Shown here piece after piece: positions 24,501 to 36,436 of a DNA stretch of 64,000 nt. Position numbers and translations under genes: made by a program. Below the pieces are notes generated by a model, which made no database searches, was not told the DNA's origin, and saw nothing but the letters and a program-made list of their open reading frames with translations. Source of the stretch: Turbatrix aceti (Eukaryota; Nematoda; Chromadorea; Rhabditida; Panagrolaimidae); the NCBI GenBank assembly GCA_963969345.1, contig OZ017767.1, forward strand, positions 6,228,739 through 6,292,738, in the 5' to 3' direction. Each line of letters begins with the position of its first letter. Within the stretch, counting starts at the first letter, position 1.

Positions 24501-27500
24501 TCTTCTTCTTCTGATTCCTGCTTTTTCGGGGGAGGGGGTGGAGGCGGAGCCGCGCTCGCGCTCGCGGACGGCGGAGGCGGTCGGGCCGGTTGAGGGGCTG
24601 CGGGGCGAGGCGGAGGGGGCTTGGCGGGGGCCGGCCTTGGTGGCGGCACTTTTGCGACCGGCGCTTCTGCTTCCTCGACAACTTTTGTTTCTGCAGGTTC
24701 AGGCTCAGGCGCTGGCACGGGCTCAGCTGCCGCAGGTGCGCTGTAGTCGCTAGTTTGCGCTTCCCAGGAGTACGGATCCGGCTCGGTGCCAGTGAGCGGC
24801 GGCAGTGGCTCCACAAAGTGGTGTTGTGTTGTCTCGGTGTCAATCGCCGCGGGATATCCGTATTTGCTGTAATCCTCGTACTGAGCAGTGTCGTAGTACG
24901 CAGCGGAATCGTAAGCCGGCTGTTCTGCCGCCGCGGGAGCAACAACATCAGCATCAGCAGTTTCAGCAAGCTTATGCTCCTCGGTAGCAACAATCTCCGC
25001 GAGTTTTGAGTAATCATGAGGCTGAGCGTCGGGATCCTGAATCGGGTAATCGTGGGTAGCAGCGGCGACCGTCGGTGGGTACTCCGTGCTCTCAGCAACT
25101 GCAGCAGCGGAATAATCATAGCCTTCAGCATACCCTTCAGTCTGGTAAGCATTGTAGTCCGCGGCATTCGGATCAACGGCCGTAGGCATCGCGTACGCCG
25201 GGTCAGAAGGGTCGTAGCTATACCCCGCGACGCTGGCATCGTAATTCGCATAGGCCGCGGCCGAGGAGTCGTAACCCGCGGCAGAGGGGTCGTACGCGCC
25301 GTACTGGCTGTAATCGTACGCGCCAGAGGTGTCGTAACTGCCGGTAGTGGCGTCGTAGCCGGCGTAGGCTGCCGGGTCGTAGCCTGCGTAGGCGGACTGA
25401 TCGTAGCCCTCCGCAGGAGCAGTGCCTTCGACAGGGGCGCCTTCCTGTCCGTAGTTGGCGTAGTAGTTCGCGTCGTAACCGTACGCGCTGTAATCGTAGT
25501 ACTGCGAAGGATCGTAGGTTTCAGCGGCCTCGGCATTTGCTTCAAAATCGGTGACTGTGGGATTCGCGTCGTCGGTTGAAGCAGGTTGATCGCCTTCAAC
25601 TGACGTAACAGGCACTGGAGGGTCCCCCCAGGTCGGTTCGTCGGTGGGTTCTTGGTCCTGGTCCGGCAGGTCCCAGGTGGGAATAGGATGCTCTTGTTTG
25701 GCTTCGGAAGGTGCCTTCGTCGTGGTTGCCTCGACAGCTTCATGCGCCAGTTCCGCGGCTTTGGCATCGACTTCTGTGGCGTCCACAGCGCTTTCGCCCT
25801 CGTCAGCTGGCGTTTTCTTTGATTCGGTGACGTCGGCCGGTGGAATCGGCTCCTGTTCATCAGGCTCGTTTTCTCGAACAGCCGGCGGCTCAGTGGCCCA
25901 TTCGTCATTGCCAAAGAGCTCCTCGGCAAAAGCAGCTGCCGTCTCAGGCTTGACCTGTTCTGCCGTGCCGTTGGGCTTCTGTGCTCCAGCTTCTTCGTCG
26001 TCTGCCATTGACGCAGCAGACCAATCTGAAACCAAAAAAAAATTATTTATTTCAAAATGCCATCGCGTCATATACAGGCGCAGAAGGAAGTCAAATATTG
26101 ACAGAGAACATCGGGTTCACTCGGGAAGAGGAGAGGAGAGTAAAGTGTGTCACAGGGCCTCTCTCCCGTGGCACGGCATCCGTCTTCTCCAGGAAAGGGG
26201 TACTTGGGGCTGCGCGTCATTGATTTTTAAGCCCGGCGCGCCAGAAAAAGTCTCCCGCTCTCCTTTGCTTTGAATGAATGTGGCAAAAGTAGGGCTCCTT
26301 CCTTCACGTGCAGTGTCGAAGAAGAAGAAGAGGAGGAGGAGGAAAAGAAATTCAAAGCCAAGCAAGCAAGCCTCGATGATGGCGAAAAGCAATTAGCCGC
26401 CGCGCTGTCAGTCGCATATAAAAATGCTTCATCCGGCTTACGGAACAGGCACACAAATTATAATTCAAGTCAACGTGAAAGTTTGTTTCGACGACGCTGC
26501 GTTGTTTGCATCGACGAACGAACGGCATTCAAACAACCGTAGCAACAGCAGCAGCTGGCAGTTCCAGTGACCCTTGGCTCGCGGTCGCGGTCGCGGTCTG
26601 GGAAAACAGCGGTGGGGGGCCCGGGGCAACAATTCGTCATGACAATGCCGGGTGGGAGGGGACGCGTCATCTTCATCGTTGGCTGACTCACAAAAGACCG
26701 GCTGAGCGGAAGAACCGCTTTGTAAGCCGTCCAATCCGATGTGAGAGAGACCAAACAACCCCATTCAAGTTGTCAAAACAGCGCGCCAACTAACACTAAG
26801 TAAGGAGGGTTCGAGCAAACTTGTCCAATGGCACTTTTGCCATCGACGAATGAATAATAAGATTTGTTTTTGTTTTTTTTCCCGCTTCAGGGGGCTAAGA
26901 CGGCCGGCGCAAACGCGCGAACCCAACCTAAGGGTCATCGAAGCCCCAGACATGCAACGCAGCCAATGACACACCTCACCGCACACGCGCATGCCAATGA
27001 CAATGACAAAAAAAAGAAACCCGAGGTACATACTAGCAACGCCGTCAAAATCGATGCCGTCTGCCGTGACAGCACAGCCGCAACTCCCGGATGCGTGCAG
27101 TAAAGACCTCGGACCCCACCCAGCCAAGTTGCGGTGTGTGGTGGCGCAGCCAGGCTTTAATGTATGCAAATCGATAGCGCGAGGGCCCCGGCAACGACAA
27201 CGGAAGGGGCGTCGGCTTCGGCACGCACGACAGGAAGGAAAGTGAAGTTCCCGTCGACTAATACCCCCAGGACAGTTCAGTTCAGTTCGAAAGGCGGACG
27301 ACTACTCACCTGTCTTGGACTCCTCGAAGGCTTCCCACTCGACGCTGCTTCGACGGTGCACCACCGGCGTGGGAGGGGCCTTGTCGCGGTAGTCCGGGTT
27401 GTTCTCGATGATGTCAACGTCCGGCTGGGAATCAGGAGCGCGGCCCCGGCACTGAGGGGGCATCTGACTCGCCATCGAGTGGTAAAAGTCCTCAGGCTGT

Positions 27501-28280
27501 CTCGATTTGATCGCTTTCTTCGGGATGACCACCTTTATCTTCTCCTTGGCATCTGTCGGGGTCGGAGCGACCTCCTGCTCCGCTGCGTAGGCCTCCAGCG
27601 TGCTCAGGGAGGTCGGGGTTGTCGGTCTTGGTCGCTGCATGACCGAGTTTGAAAACTCCCGTCGCAGAGGGTCGTGGTGGGTGGATTCGTGCCGGGACCC
27701 GGCCACAGGAGGGCCTGAGGATTTGCGAGCCGCAGCAGCGGTAGAAGCGGCGGCAGCAGCGAGTTCGGGATCGCTCTCGTCCCCGCTCTCGGCCCGCATG
27801 AGGCTGGCGTGCATCTCCATCTCCTGCTCCGTGTGCCCGGGCTCGGGAACCGTCATGACGTACTTCTGCGTCTCGCCGAGCTTTGCGTCATGGTGGTGAC
27901 GTGATTTGACCTCAACGATGGTGTCAGCGGTCGAGCTGGACGTCAGCCGGCTGCCGGGTTCACGCGCGGGTTGTTCGGTGTCGTCAAAGTTGTACCGGTC
28001 AATGTCGAGATCGGGAGGCAGCTCGGGAGCGGGTGGGAGGTCCATCTCGATAGACTGGGTAAACGACCGCATCACGAACTGCTGACGACGCAGCATGTCG
28101 GGGTCTGAAAGCAGCTGGCGTTTTGTTTTGTTTTGTAGACATAATCCCCAGAGGGCCAGGCAACACCGGTGCCGGTGTCCGTGCAGGTGCGGCGAAAAGG
28201 CGTGTTTTAGAGGCCCGTGGTGCAAATCACCCCCCCTCCCCTCCCACCCCACACTCACTTTCGCTGTCATCGGGATCCAT
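21546..28280 (-). CDS. unc-41: Stonin / UNC-41 synaptic vesicle endocytic adaptor
   Basis: AP-2 and synaptotagmin adaptor for synaptic vesicle retrieval. Minus-strand exons 28280-28259, 28104-27310, 26025-21972 and 21678-21546 join in phase to 1667 aa. Clathrin-adaptor motifs are visible: WEAF at the end of exon 2, WAKF and WAGF in exon 3, and three DPF motifs close together (about 23775-23880). Residues roughly 450-690 (24840-25520) are an unusual Tyr/Ala/Gly/Asp-rich repeat tract, followed by a Pro-rich stretch. The C-terminal third carries the stonin and mu-homology domains, ending KGYGY. Inside exon 3, MADDEEAG (ATG at 26006-26008) lies 17 bases after the acceptor, so a shorter 1389-aa form could start there by an internal promoter or trans-splicing; C. 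elegans unc-41 is also described as having two N-terminal forms. The minus-strand poly(A) signal is TTTATT at 21302-21307. Confidence 0.92.
26026..27309 (-). promoter_or_regulatory. Large unc-41 intron, possible internal promoter
   Basis: This 1.28-kb intron is by far the longest in unc-41 and separates the exon coding for the N-terminal 272 residues from the large exon with its own early ATG. It contains a GAA/GAG simple repeat (26318-26342), an octamer ATGCAAAT (27164-27171) of the POU type, and several short open frames I regard as chance. Promoter activity is inference from gene structure only. Confidence 0.3.
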
Positions 28281-30381
28281 TGTGCGGAATGCGTTGCGCC
28301 CGGCATTGACGTTAAAGGCTGCGGACGAGGACGGCCATGTGCCAGAGTTGTCGGCGTCTCTACTGCTACTAGGGCCGGACATTCGCGTGCATCTGTAACG
28401 AGACTGGCCATCGATTGGATTGCGCGTTGCGTTGCGTTATGTTATGACACGACGGCACTCCCGGGATGATATCTAGCGCGCATTGTCTTGTAAAACCCGA
28501 CAGACAGCCCAGCCCGCGTCGTCGGGAGTCGGGACTCGTCGTAAGTTCTCTCACGCGCCGCGCCCAGCCAAGAAAACCAAATAGAGAGATGCCATCGTCG
28601 GTCGCGCCGATGCTTGCTTTCGGGAAGGAAGGAGGGGTGCTAAAACGGACCGAGGACCACGGTCCGCGCCGAAAGTCGATACGGGACAGCCAGAGATGAC
28701 CGCAACGGCCGCCGCGGCCTACTCATGGCTCATGGCGACCGACGCCGGTGCTGCCCGGGATTAGAAAACTCGCTCTTCCACATCCCCTCGGGACTGCCTG
28801 CGGGGAAACGGCACATCGATTTTACGTTTCACGCGCCAAGAGAGGTCCCACATCGGTTTTATTTTAGTTAGACGCTGTTTGGGTGCTGGTGAGGAGCACT
28901 CCGACAGCCTAGCAGCACTTTTCGACATCTTTTGTTCCTAGGAAAGGAGATAATGAAAAGAAAACAAAATTTATTGCGCGTTCGTTCAAAAAATACTTTT
29001 TCATCGGAATGCATGAATTTTGTTGCCTGTCTGCAGCAAAAAAAAGAAGAAGTTTTGCCACGGGCTCTCCTGGCTCGAGAGCGCTCTTTTTCCACGGCCG
29101 ACAGATTTTTTGCAGCCGAAAAAGGAAATAGAAAGAAATCGAAGCCGGTGGGATAGGATATGTGGAAGCAGGTAAGAAAAAACCGCGTCAAAGCCTGCAA
29201 AATGCGCTTTTACCCCAATCGGGGCTCAAAAGATTGTCCCTCGTTTAATAGGCACTTGGGTGTCGGCAGACTAAACAAATTAGCGTCAGAGCCATGCCAA
29301 TGAGGTAAAGGGCATGGCTCGTCGGACGTGTGCCGCGGCCGCGGCCGATGTGAGGTATATACGTTCTAATGAACCCAGAGGTCGCAAATGGAGCCCGGAA
29401 ACGGTTTTCCCGGGGGCGCGGAACGGAATTTGTTGTGGCACGTCAAATTGCCTCACAGAGTGCCATGCAGGGGCATAGAACACGCTGAGGCTCCAAAATT
29501 GTAGACGCCACGTGCGAGCATCGGTCGAGTAGGCTTGCGTGCCGTGCTAACGAATTCACGCACGCCGGCGCCGGCGCCGACGACGGTCGACGGCAAACGC
29601 AAACAAAGCAGCGCAAAAGTTGCACGAAGCAACGACAAAGTTCCTTCCATGGACTCGGACTTGGACTCCTACTTTGCTAACTTTTCATTCGATAATGCGA
29701 CAACGGGGACAGCAACGGCGGCGGCAGCAGCAGGGAAAAAAGCAGTTACGAGAGGGGGTAATAGTACGTGCCAGACCGGGCCGGCAGTGGCGCATCGGAA
29801 GACTTGCATCGACGGTGCACACGCCGCTCGCCGGAGCGAGATTGCCATGGGCATGGGCTCGCAAATAGCCACTTTAGATGGCCTATGCCAGTTGACGACC
29901 TGTCATCGGCAAAAAATGGCCTCCCGACGAAATTACGTTGACATGAATACCTTCCATGCAAGCGCAGAGACAAGAAAGATATATGACACTACCAGGATGG
30001 ATACGGAAAAGCCAACGCAACAAAAAAAACGAGAGGACGAAGCAGATGAGATTTTGGTGCCCTTTTCAAACATCGCGAAAGAGCACTGGCGCGTGCGCAT
30101 CGCAATAAGGACACCAAATGTCTCGGACGGATTATTTTGGCTCGCCCAAACTTCGCGTTGACCTGGACGCGTTTTTTTATACTTCTCTGCTTTTTGAGCC
30201 CTTCTCTCATTGTTTTCGCTTTTATCCGCGATGTTATTGCTCCATTTTTGGCCTATGTGGCACAAACACTTATGAGCCAGGTTATCTCACCGCGTTGTCG
30301 CTTATGGTTTTCTGGTTACTCGTGGACAAACACTCAACGGTTTTTCTTATTTTTCAGAGCTTCCTCTCGACAGAACGAACA
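28281..30381. other. 2.1-kb divergent region, unc-41 / nol-56
   Basis: GC-rich near unc-41 and more AT-rich toward nol-56. TTTTTCAG ends at 30357, 24 bases before the nol-56 ATG, a good trans-splice acceptor. A plus-strand frame is open for 209 codons (29535-30161, internal ATG at 29649) but shows no recognisable domain; I do not call it. Confidence 0.5.
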
Positions 30382-31872
30382 ATGTCGGAGGCTCCGCATT
30401 ATGTTCTTTTTGAACATGCTGTGGGTTACGCCCTCTTCAAGGTGAAGGAGTTTGAAGACATCGGCGAGGCCATTCCCGAGGTTGAAAAGTCGGTTACCGA
30501 TGTTCAGCGGTTCAACACGATCGTCAAGTTGCACGCTTTTGAGCCGTTTGCAAACACCGAATCGGCGCTCGACAACTGCAACGCCATCTCCGAAGGCTTG
30601 GTTCACGAGGATCTCCAGACTTTCCTGGCTACGAATCTGCCCGGAAAGCGCAAGAAGCTCGTCCTCGGCGTTGGTGATCCCAAGATTGCCGCTACGATCA
30701 CCGAAAACATCGGAATCAAGTGCCTGGCCACAGGTGTCGTGCCTGAGATCATTCGTGGCATTCGAGCTCACTTCTCGACTCTTGTCAAGGATCTGCCGCA
30801 TCACTCGCTCGGCAAGGCGCAGCTCTCGCTGGGACACTCGTACTCCCGTGGCAAGGTCAAGTTTGACGTCCATCGCGTGGATAACATGGTCATCCAGGCC
30901 ATCGCCATCCTCGACCAGCTGGACAAGGACGTCAACCTCTTTGGCATGCGTATCCGTGAATGGTATGCCTACCACTTCCCAGAACTCGTCAAAATCGTTC
31001 CCGATCAACTCAAGTACCTCCAGTGCGCAGTTACGATCAGCAAGCGCGAAGACCTCGACGACGAACGTATCGCTGCTCTCCAAGGTTTGTTCTTTTGGCA
31101 TTTTAATTGTGTTTTTATTTCCGCGAGTTTTTAGAAATCCTCGAAGACGAAGAAAAGGTCGCCAAAGTCGTCGAAGCTGCCCGCACGTCGATGGGCATGG
31201 AAATCTCAGAATTGGATCTCGAAAACATTGATCATTTTTCGAAACGCATCATCTCGCTTACGCAGTACCGTAACCGGCTGCACGACTACATCAAGAACCG
31301 CATGGAGTCCTGCGCTCCTTCCCTGACCTCGCTCATCGGTGAACAGGTCGGAGCGCGTCTCATCTCTCAGGCTGGAAGCCTGACCAATCTGGCCAAGTTC
31401 CCCGCGTCAACCATCCAAATTCTGGGTGCCGAGAAGGCTCTTTTCCGGGCTCTGAAGACGAGATGTATGTTGCTGCTTTTTTTTTGCCTGATTTTCTGAA
31501 ACATTTTTTAATGCTACAGCGAACACCCCCAAGTACGGTCTTCTCTTCCACTCGAGTTTCATCGGTCGCGCGTCGACGAAGAACAAGGGCCGCATCAGTC
31601 GTTTCCTCGCGAACAAGTGCTCGATGGCCGCTCGTCTCGACAGCTTTTCGGACGTTCCTGTGCCTACATTTGGTGACCATCTGCGTCAACAGGTCGAAGA
31701 TCGCCTCAAGTACTTCGAGACCGGCACGATCCCACCGAAGAACATCGATGTCATGAAGCAGGCTATCGAAGAGGCTGAAACCGAGAAGGAAGACGCTCCG
31801 CGCAAGATGCGCAAGGCGTCCAAGAAGGCCCTCAAGCGAGCTCTGGCTGGCGAACCCGCTGTCGTTGCTTGA
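30382..31872 (+). CDS. nol-56: Box C/D snoRNP core protein NOP56
   Basis: Core protein of box C/D snoRNPs that guide rRNA 2'-O-methylation, in the nucleolus. Exons 30382-31084, 31135-31464 and 31520-31872 give 461 aa in phase. The NOP56 N-terminal domain ([19 protein letters not shown]), coiled-coil region ([12 protein letters not shown]...WYAYHFPEL) and Nop domain ([64 protein letters not shown]) are all clear. The family's usual long Lys/Glu-rich C-terminal tail is nearly absent: the protein ends shortly after [10 protein letters not shown]. Confidence 0.96.
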
Positions 31873-32207
31873 TTGTTTGTTTCTTTTTCATGCGACAACT
31901 TGTTCGTTTTGTTGTTGATTTTCTGTCATTCGTTTTTATGTTTATGTTCGTTTGATAAAGGTTTTCTGAACACGGTTCAAATGATATTTTTAAATTACGA
32001 TTTTTTTACAAATTAATGCACTGTCTCGGCTTCGGAAGGGGTGCGGCGCATTCATTAATCTTCCAGTTTTTCTCTAAAAAAAAATTGGGTTTTTTTTGGG
32101 AGAAAACGCAAAAATTCGAACTTACCGAAAAATTTTTAGTCTGTAAACTGGAAAATATCAATTATTGGTCCGGCGAAGAAAATTTAGGGCAAGAAGGGAA
32201 ATCCCGA
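31873..32207. other. Convergent 3' region, nol-56 / BROX
   Basis: AT-rich and T-tract-rich sequence with no gene seen. GATAAA near 31957 may serve as a variant poly(A) signal for nol-56. Confidence 0.4.
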
Positions 32208-34129
32208 TTACATGACGGAGCAACCGGAGAGATTGCTGGGATCCCTGTCAGTCTGATAGCACTTTTCTTCCCTCACGACTGGCAGTCTCTTGGAGCTCTT
32301 CTTTGCCTTGGAAAAGTCTGGCGTATCGGCCTTGGTGATGTCGAACGCCTCGTACGCGGCCTGGGTCCAGGCTTCCGATCGGGGAGGGTAGACGAAGGAT
32401 TCCGGCTTGGCGAGACCGAATGAGACGTTGGAATCGAGGGCTGGGCATTCGGCGGGTACGGGCTGGTGGTAGATGAAGCCGTTCTCGCGTTCGGCTTTTT
32501 CGAGGTGTCTTTCGAGGAGCGGCTGAACGCGACGGAAGAAAAGGTGCTTCTCGGGCTGAGCGATGAATCCCGGTCCGGGGGATTTTGCGTACTTCGCAGC
32601 GGCGTCCTGGGCCTCGGCGTAGCTGGAGATGCCTTCGCGACACGCCCGAACGGCGAGACCGCATTTGTCTTCGCCCAGAAGCGCCTCGCAGAGGTACGCG
32701 TACGCGTAGGCGATGTAAAATCGGTGCTTGAGCTGGAAGTAACGGCGCCACTTTTCGAATACTGATGAATCGTATTTTTCGAGTAAATCGTCTGAAAAAA
32801 AAATGGATCGTAAAAAAGATAAAAAACTTGAACGTTCGCGAACAAATAAGATTTTTTCTGTTTGTTGTTCGCGAACATGGTCAAAAATATTCGCGTTTGT
32901 TCGATTCTGCGAACAAAATTAAAAAATTGTTCGTTTTCGTTCACGAACAGATTTTTCTTAAAATTTTTTGTTCGCAAAATTTTTCGAACGAACAAAACTT
33001 GGGATAAAATTAGGATAAAAGTGTCAAAATTGATGTTAATTGACAAAAAAAATGGCAAATAACATTCATTTTATTTAACCAAAAAAATGTTGGAAAACAG
33101 TTATCCAAAACGAGAAAACGTTGATTAATACCATTTTTTTTTGTTTTTCTACTCGGAGGAACAAAATTTTGCACTTATCACCAAAAAAATCTGTTCGTTG
33201 TTCGCGAACACAGTCAAAAATGTTCGCGTTTCTTCGATTCTTCAAACAAAATTTAAAAACTGTTCGTTTTCGTTCGCGAACAAAAAAAACGACTGTTCGC
33301 CCATCCCTGAACTGAACGCACCGCATTGACCGTAAAGCTGCGCAGTTTCGGTGGCAAGCTTGGAAATCAGCGTTGGGGCGTGTTTCAATTCGATAGCCCG
33401 GGCGATAGTCACTTCTTGGGCCTCCGCAATAGCCTGGTTTAAGTATGCCTTGATGATATTCGCGTTGAAATCGCTGCCCTGAAAGTCTTCAAGTCCGCAG
33501 AGACGGTCCGAATTGGTTTTGATGTACTCGAACATCCCTGCCGCCTTCCGCAGCGAAATGTGGATCACTTTAGCCTGCGCATCCGACACGTCGTCCTTCG
33601 CGGACAGCCAAGCTGCGTGTTTTGTATACCAGATGGCCATGTTGTAGACGATGTTGAGCACTTCGTACCAAGAATCTGACAGGGAGCTGAAAAAAAAAGC
33701 AAAAACAGCCTTAGAACTTCCAAAAATGGAGAAAACTCACTATCCATCCCTCTCAATCATAGAATTGCCCCACGTAGGTCGAACGAGGTTGCGCAGCTTG
33801 CTATCCTTCATGCCATCGCTCTGGGTGACGTCGAAGACGAAGCCGTAAAACAGGCCGAGGTAGGCATTGAATTCCTGCTCTACGGTATCCAAATCACTGC
33901 TCGCGCACTCCAGATGCTTCAGGAATTTATCCCGACGTAATCTGAGCTCGCTGAAAGGCACCACGTGGTTTATAATACTTTTGTTGCGCGATTTTAAAAA
34001 AAAATTCGAAAGTAAACAACCAACAAACCTGCAAATCTTGGACGACAGCTCGTTTCTTACGACAGTCTTCAATTCATACTTGTAAAACACCGTTGATTTA
34101 AGGGGATTACGATGGAACCAATGAGACAT
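32208..34129 (-). CDS. BRO1 domain protein with CAAX box (BROX)
   Basis: ESCRT-III-binding BRO1-domain protein; human BROX acts at the nuclear envelope and endosomes. Minus-strand exons 34129-34029, 33950-33741, 33686-33322 and 32791-32208 join in phase to 419 aa (human 411). BRO1 helices are recognisable: LGLFYGFVFD, SWYEVLNIVYNMAIWYTKHA, AAGMFEYIKTN, NANIIKAYLNQAIAEAQEVT. The protein ends CSVM, a canonical CAAX box predicted to be farnesylated, as BROX ends in a CAAX in mammals. An acceptor-like sequence abuts the ATG. The 530-base last intron (32792-33321) is filled with a palindromic dispersed repeat, described separately. Confidence 0.92.
32815..33300. repeat. Dispersed AT-rich repeat with GTTCGCGAAC palindromes, in BROX intron
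   Basis: The intron holds two imperfect direct copies of about 90 bases (near 32860-32950 and 33192-33283), both with a GTTCGCGAAC core, a GTCAAAAAT/TTCGCGTTT block and a GTTCGTTTTCGTTC block. Exact GTTCGCGAAC occurs at 32834, 32867, 33200 and 33272. The unit between them (AACGAGAAAACG, CCAAAAAAATG and neighbouring words) recurs in the ttll-15 intron at 61500-61990. It looks like a short non-autonomous element; no coding capacity is seen. Confidence 0.7.
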
Positions 34130-35099
34130 CCTGCGGGTACGCGCAATTGATTCTTCAATTATTCAATGAGTCACTGTACGCGTTCACCCGAAAAGCCGGT
34201 CCTTGAGCTTGGCAAAACGCGACAAAAGGCTCTTACCAATTTTTTTTTTCTTTTCGGTAACGTCACTTTTCGACGGCCGGTACCCCAATCAATGCGTCAG
34301 ACAACTCGCTTTGTGCTCCTGAAACTTGCCTGGGAGTCACACGTTTTTGTGTGTCATTAGGCCGAGAGTTGATAAGTGGCAGGTGATGTCACCGCAAAAA
34401 TAAAATTGTGTGCTTTGATCAGGTTGTTATTTTTTTATGCTTCGCACTCGTATGGCGTGTTTTGTTTTTTTTTAATAAAATATCTGTCAAGTCAGATTTT
34501 TTTTTATTTGTTATCAGCTGTAATGTAGGAGTGGTCCATAAAACGGGGGAGGTGTAGATAATATTATTCATGTTTTTTTTCATCGTTTTTCCGGGACAAT
34601 AAGAATTGAATTGAATTGATTTTTGTTTGAGCATACATTATTTTATTTTGAGATGGTTTTCCCAGGCAGGGAAGCATAATTCTTGGTTTTATGTTTGGTG
34701 GCTGGTCGGCAAAAAAAAACAAGTCGATAACCACCGTGTATGCCTGGATGCTTGGAAAACCAGCGTTCGCGGCGCAAATTGTCCTGATAGGTGTGCTTTG
34801 TCAGTCAGGCGCATGACTGACTGCTGGTATGACGCGTGATGGTCTGGACGACTTCCATGAGCCGTTCCTGGCCAAAAGATCGTCATTAATAATTTTTATC
34901 TGCTTCTATTGTAGTTAGTGGACAAGTTCAGTCGCTCGCTGATGCGTTGGATAGTCCGGGGTCTCTATTTTTCTTTCTGTACACCTGGCCAGTGCTGATC
35001 ACGCGTTGGCCTGGCTGTATCCCAATTTTTTATCTGTACCGTGCATTTTTGCCTCGAAAAAGCCGTAAATGATTCGCTGATAATTTCAGAAAACTAGTC
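34130..35099. other. Divergent region, BROX / dcp-2
   Basis: Mixed sequence with long T tracts, no exon chain seen. An ATAATTTCAG acceptor ends 10 bases before the dcp-2 ATG, consistent with trans-splicing. Confidence 0.5.
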
Positions 35100-36436
35100 A
35101 TGTCCATGTCCACCTCAGCAGACGAAGGCGCATCTTCGAGCAGGGACAACAACTTGCTGAAGGAAGTCATCGATGACATCATCAGCCGCTTCCTCACCTG
35201 CGTGCCGACTGAATACGTAAGTCCACTTTCCACCCAACCATTGACAATTCCTTCAAAAAACATTTTTTAGCGCAAGGATACGATGAGAATATTCTTTGAA
35301 ATCGAATACGCGCACTGGTTTTACCTGGACCATTACTACAACAACGCAGAATTCCCATACTGCCGAAAGCTCCCGTTTCGGGACTTTACCAAGATGGTCT
35401 TCCAGCAATGCGACTACCTGAAGTCCCGGTCGAGGAAGTGGAACAAGGTGAGTCCAACAAACACAAATTTGTGGAATATCCGTTTTTTTCAGTACCTCGA
35501 TGAATTTCGCGCGTACAAAATGCGAATTCCGGTGAATGGAGCGATCATCATCGACGAAAGCTGCGATTACGTGCTCCTCGTCCAGGGCTACTACGCTTCT
35601 TCCAACTCGTGGGGCTTCCCGAAGGGCAAAATCAACGAGGACGAAGACACGGTTCAATGTGCCATCCGGGAAGTCGTCGAAGAAGTCGGATACGATGTTT
35701 CTGGAAAAATTCGTCGGGATTTGTCGCTTTCAAAGTCGGTAAACAAAACCGCGACCCAGCTTTACCTGGTCCCAGGTGTCGCCTTGGATGCTGAGTTTGA
35801 GCCGCATGTGAACAAGGAAATCAGGTGAGTCTGCAAATTTTTTTATTCAATGATTTAAAAATTTTTGTTCTTTTTTTTAGGAAAATCCAATGGTTCAAGA
35901 TCGACTGTCTACCCCGAGACAGAGGCGATTTTCTCAATCCTGGCAAAATCGGCCGCACGCCAAACAATTTTTACAACGTTATCCCTTTTGTCAACGATAT
36001 TTTGCAATTCGTAAATGAAGAAAAGGAAAAGCGGTCCCGATCGACGGTCACGACCCCACAGCCGACGTCGTTCACGGGAATCTCCTTCCTCCAGCACTTC
36101 ACCGAAGCCGAGAAAACCCAGGCAAAGCCTCCGACCGTTCTGGTTTACGCTGCGGCTCGCAACGAAAACGCCAAAAAACCGCCTCCGGTCTTCCCCTGTC
36201 TGTCGTCAGGTGAGAGCGACAGCGTGAGTATCGATGGCCTCTACGACTACGTATCCACGCCTCCTTCGTCGCCCAATGGTACAACGGTCAACAGCAGCAC
36301 CGACTTTATCCCCTCTACGATGACGTGCGACGAAGCAACGGCCAGTCTGGCAACCATCCTCGGCATCAAGCAGCGCCCCGATGACCATAACATCCATCTG
36401 GCGTCTCTCCTCGGTCTGCGCATTGGAAACGCGTAA
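35100..36436 (+). CDS. dcp-2: mRNA-decapping enzyme DCP2
   Basis: Nudix hydrolase that removes the 5' m7G cap in cytoplasmic mRNA decay. Exons 35100-35216, 35271-35447, 35493-35824 and 35881-36436 give 393 aa in phase. The N-terminal regulatory domain (RFLTCVPTEY, EIEYAHWFYLDHYY) binds DCP1 in the family. The Nudix box starts at G143 and has the catalytic REVVEEVGYD (157-166). Box B residues follow (WFKIDCLPRD, NNFYNVIPFV). The tail is low-complexity and ends in a short conserved-looking helix (HLASLLGLRIGNA). Confidence 0.96.

Noticed and set aside
24463..25929. 488-codon minus-strand frame in a second phase across unc-41
   Set aside because: It is a shadow of the low-complexity repeat coding sequence of unc-41; composition is abnormal (Thr/Arg/Pro-rich) and there is no independent start or homology.
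29535..30161. Open frame of 209 codons upstream of nol-56 on the plus strand, internal ATG at 29649 (MDSDLDSYFANFSFDN)
   Set aside because: No recognisable domain, an alanine run and mixed codon use, no splice or poly(A) context, and it runs to within about 220 bases of nol-56. It may be chance in GC-balanced sequence; transcript data would decide.
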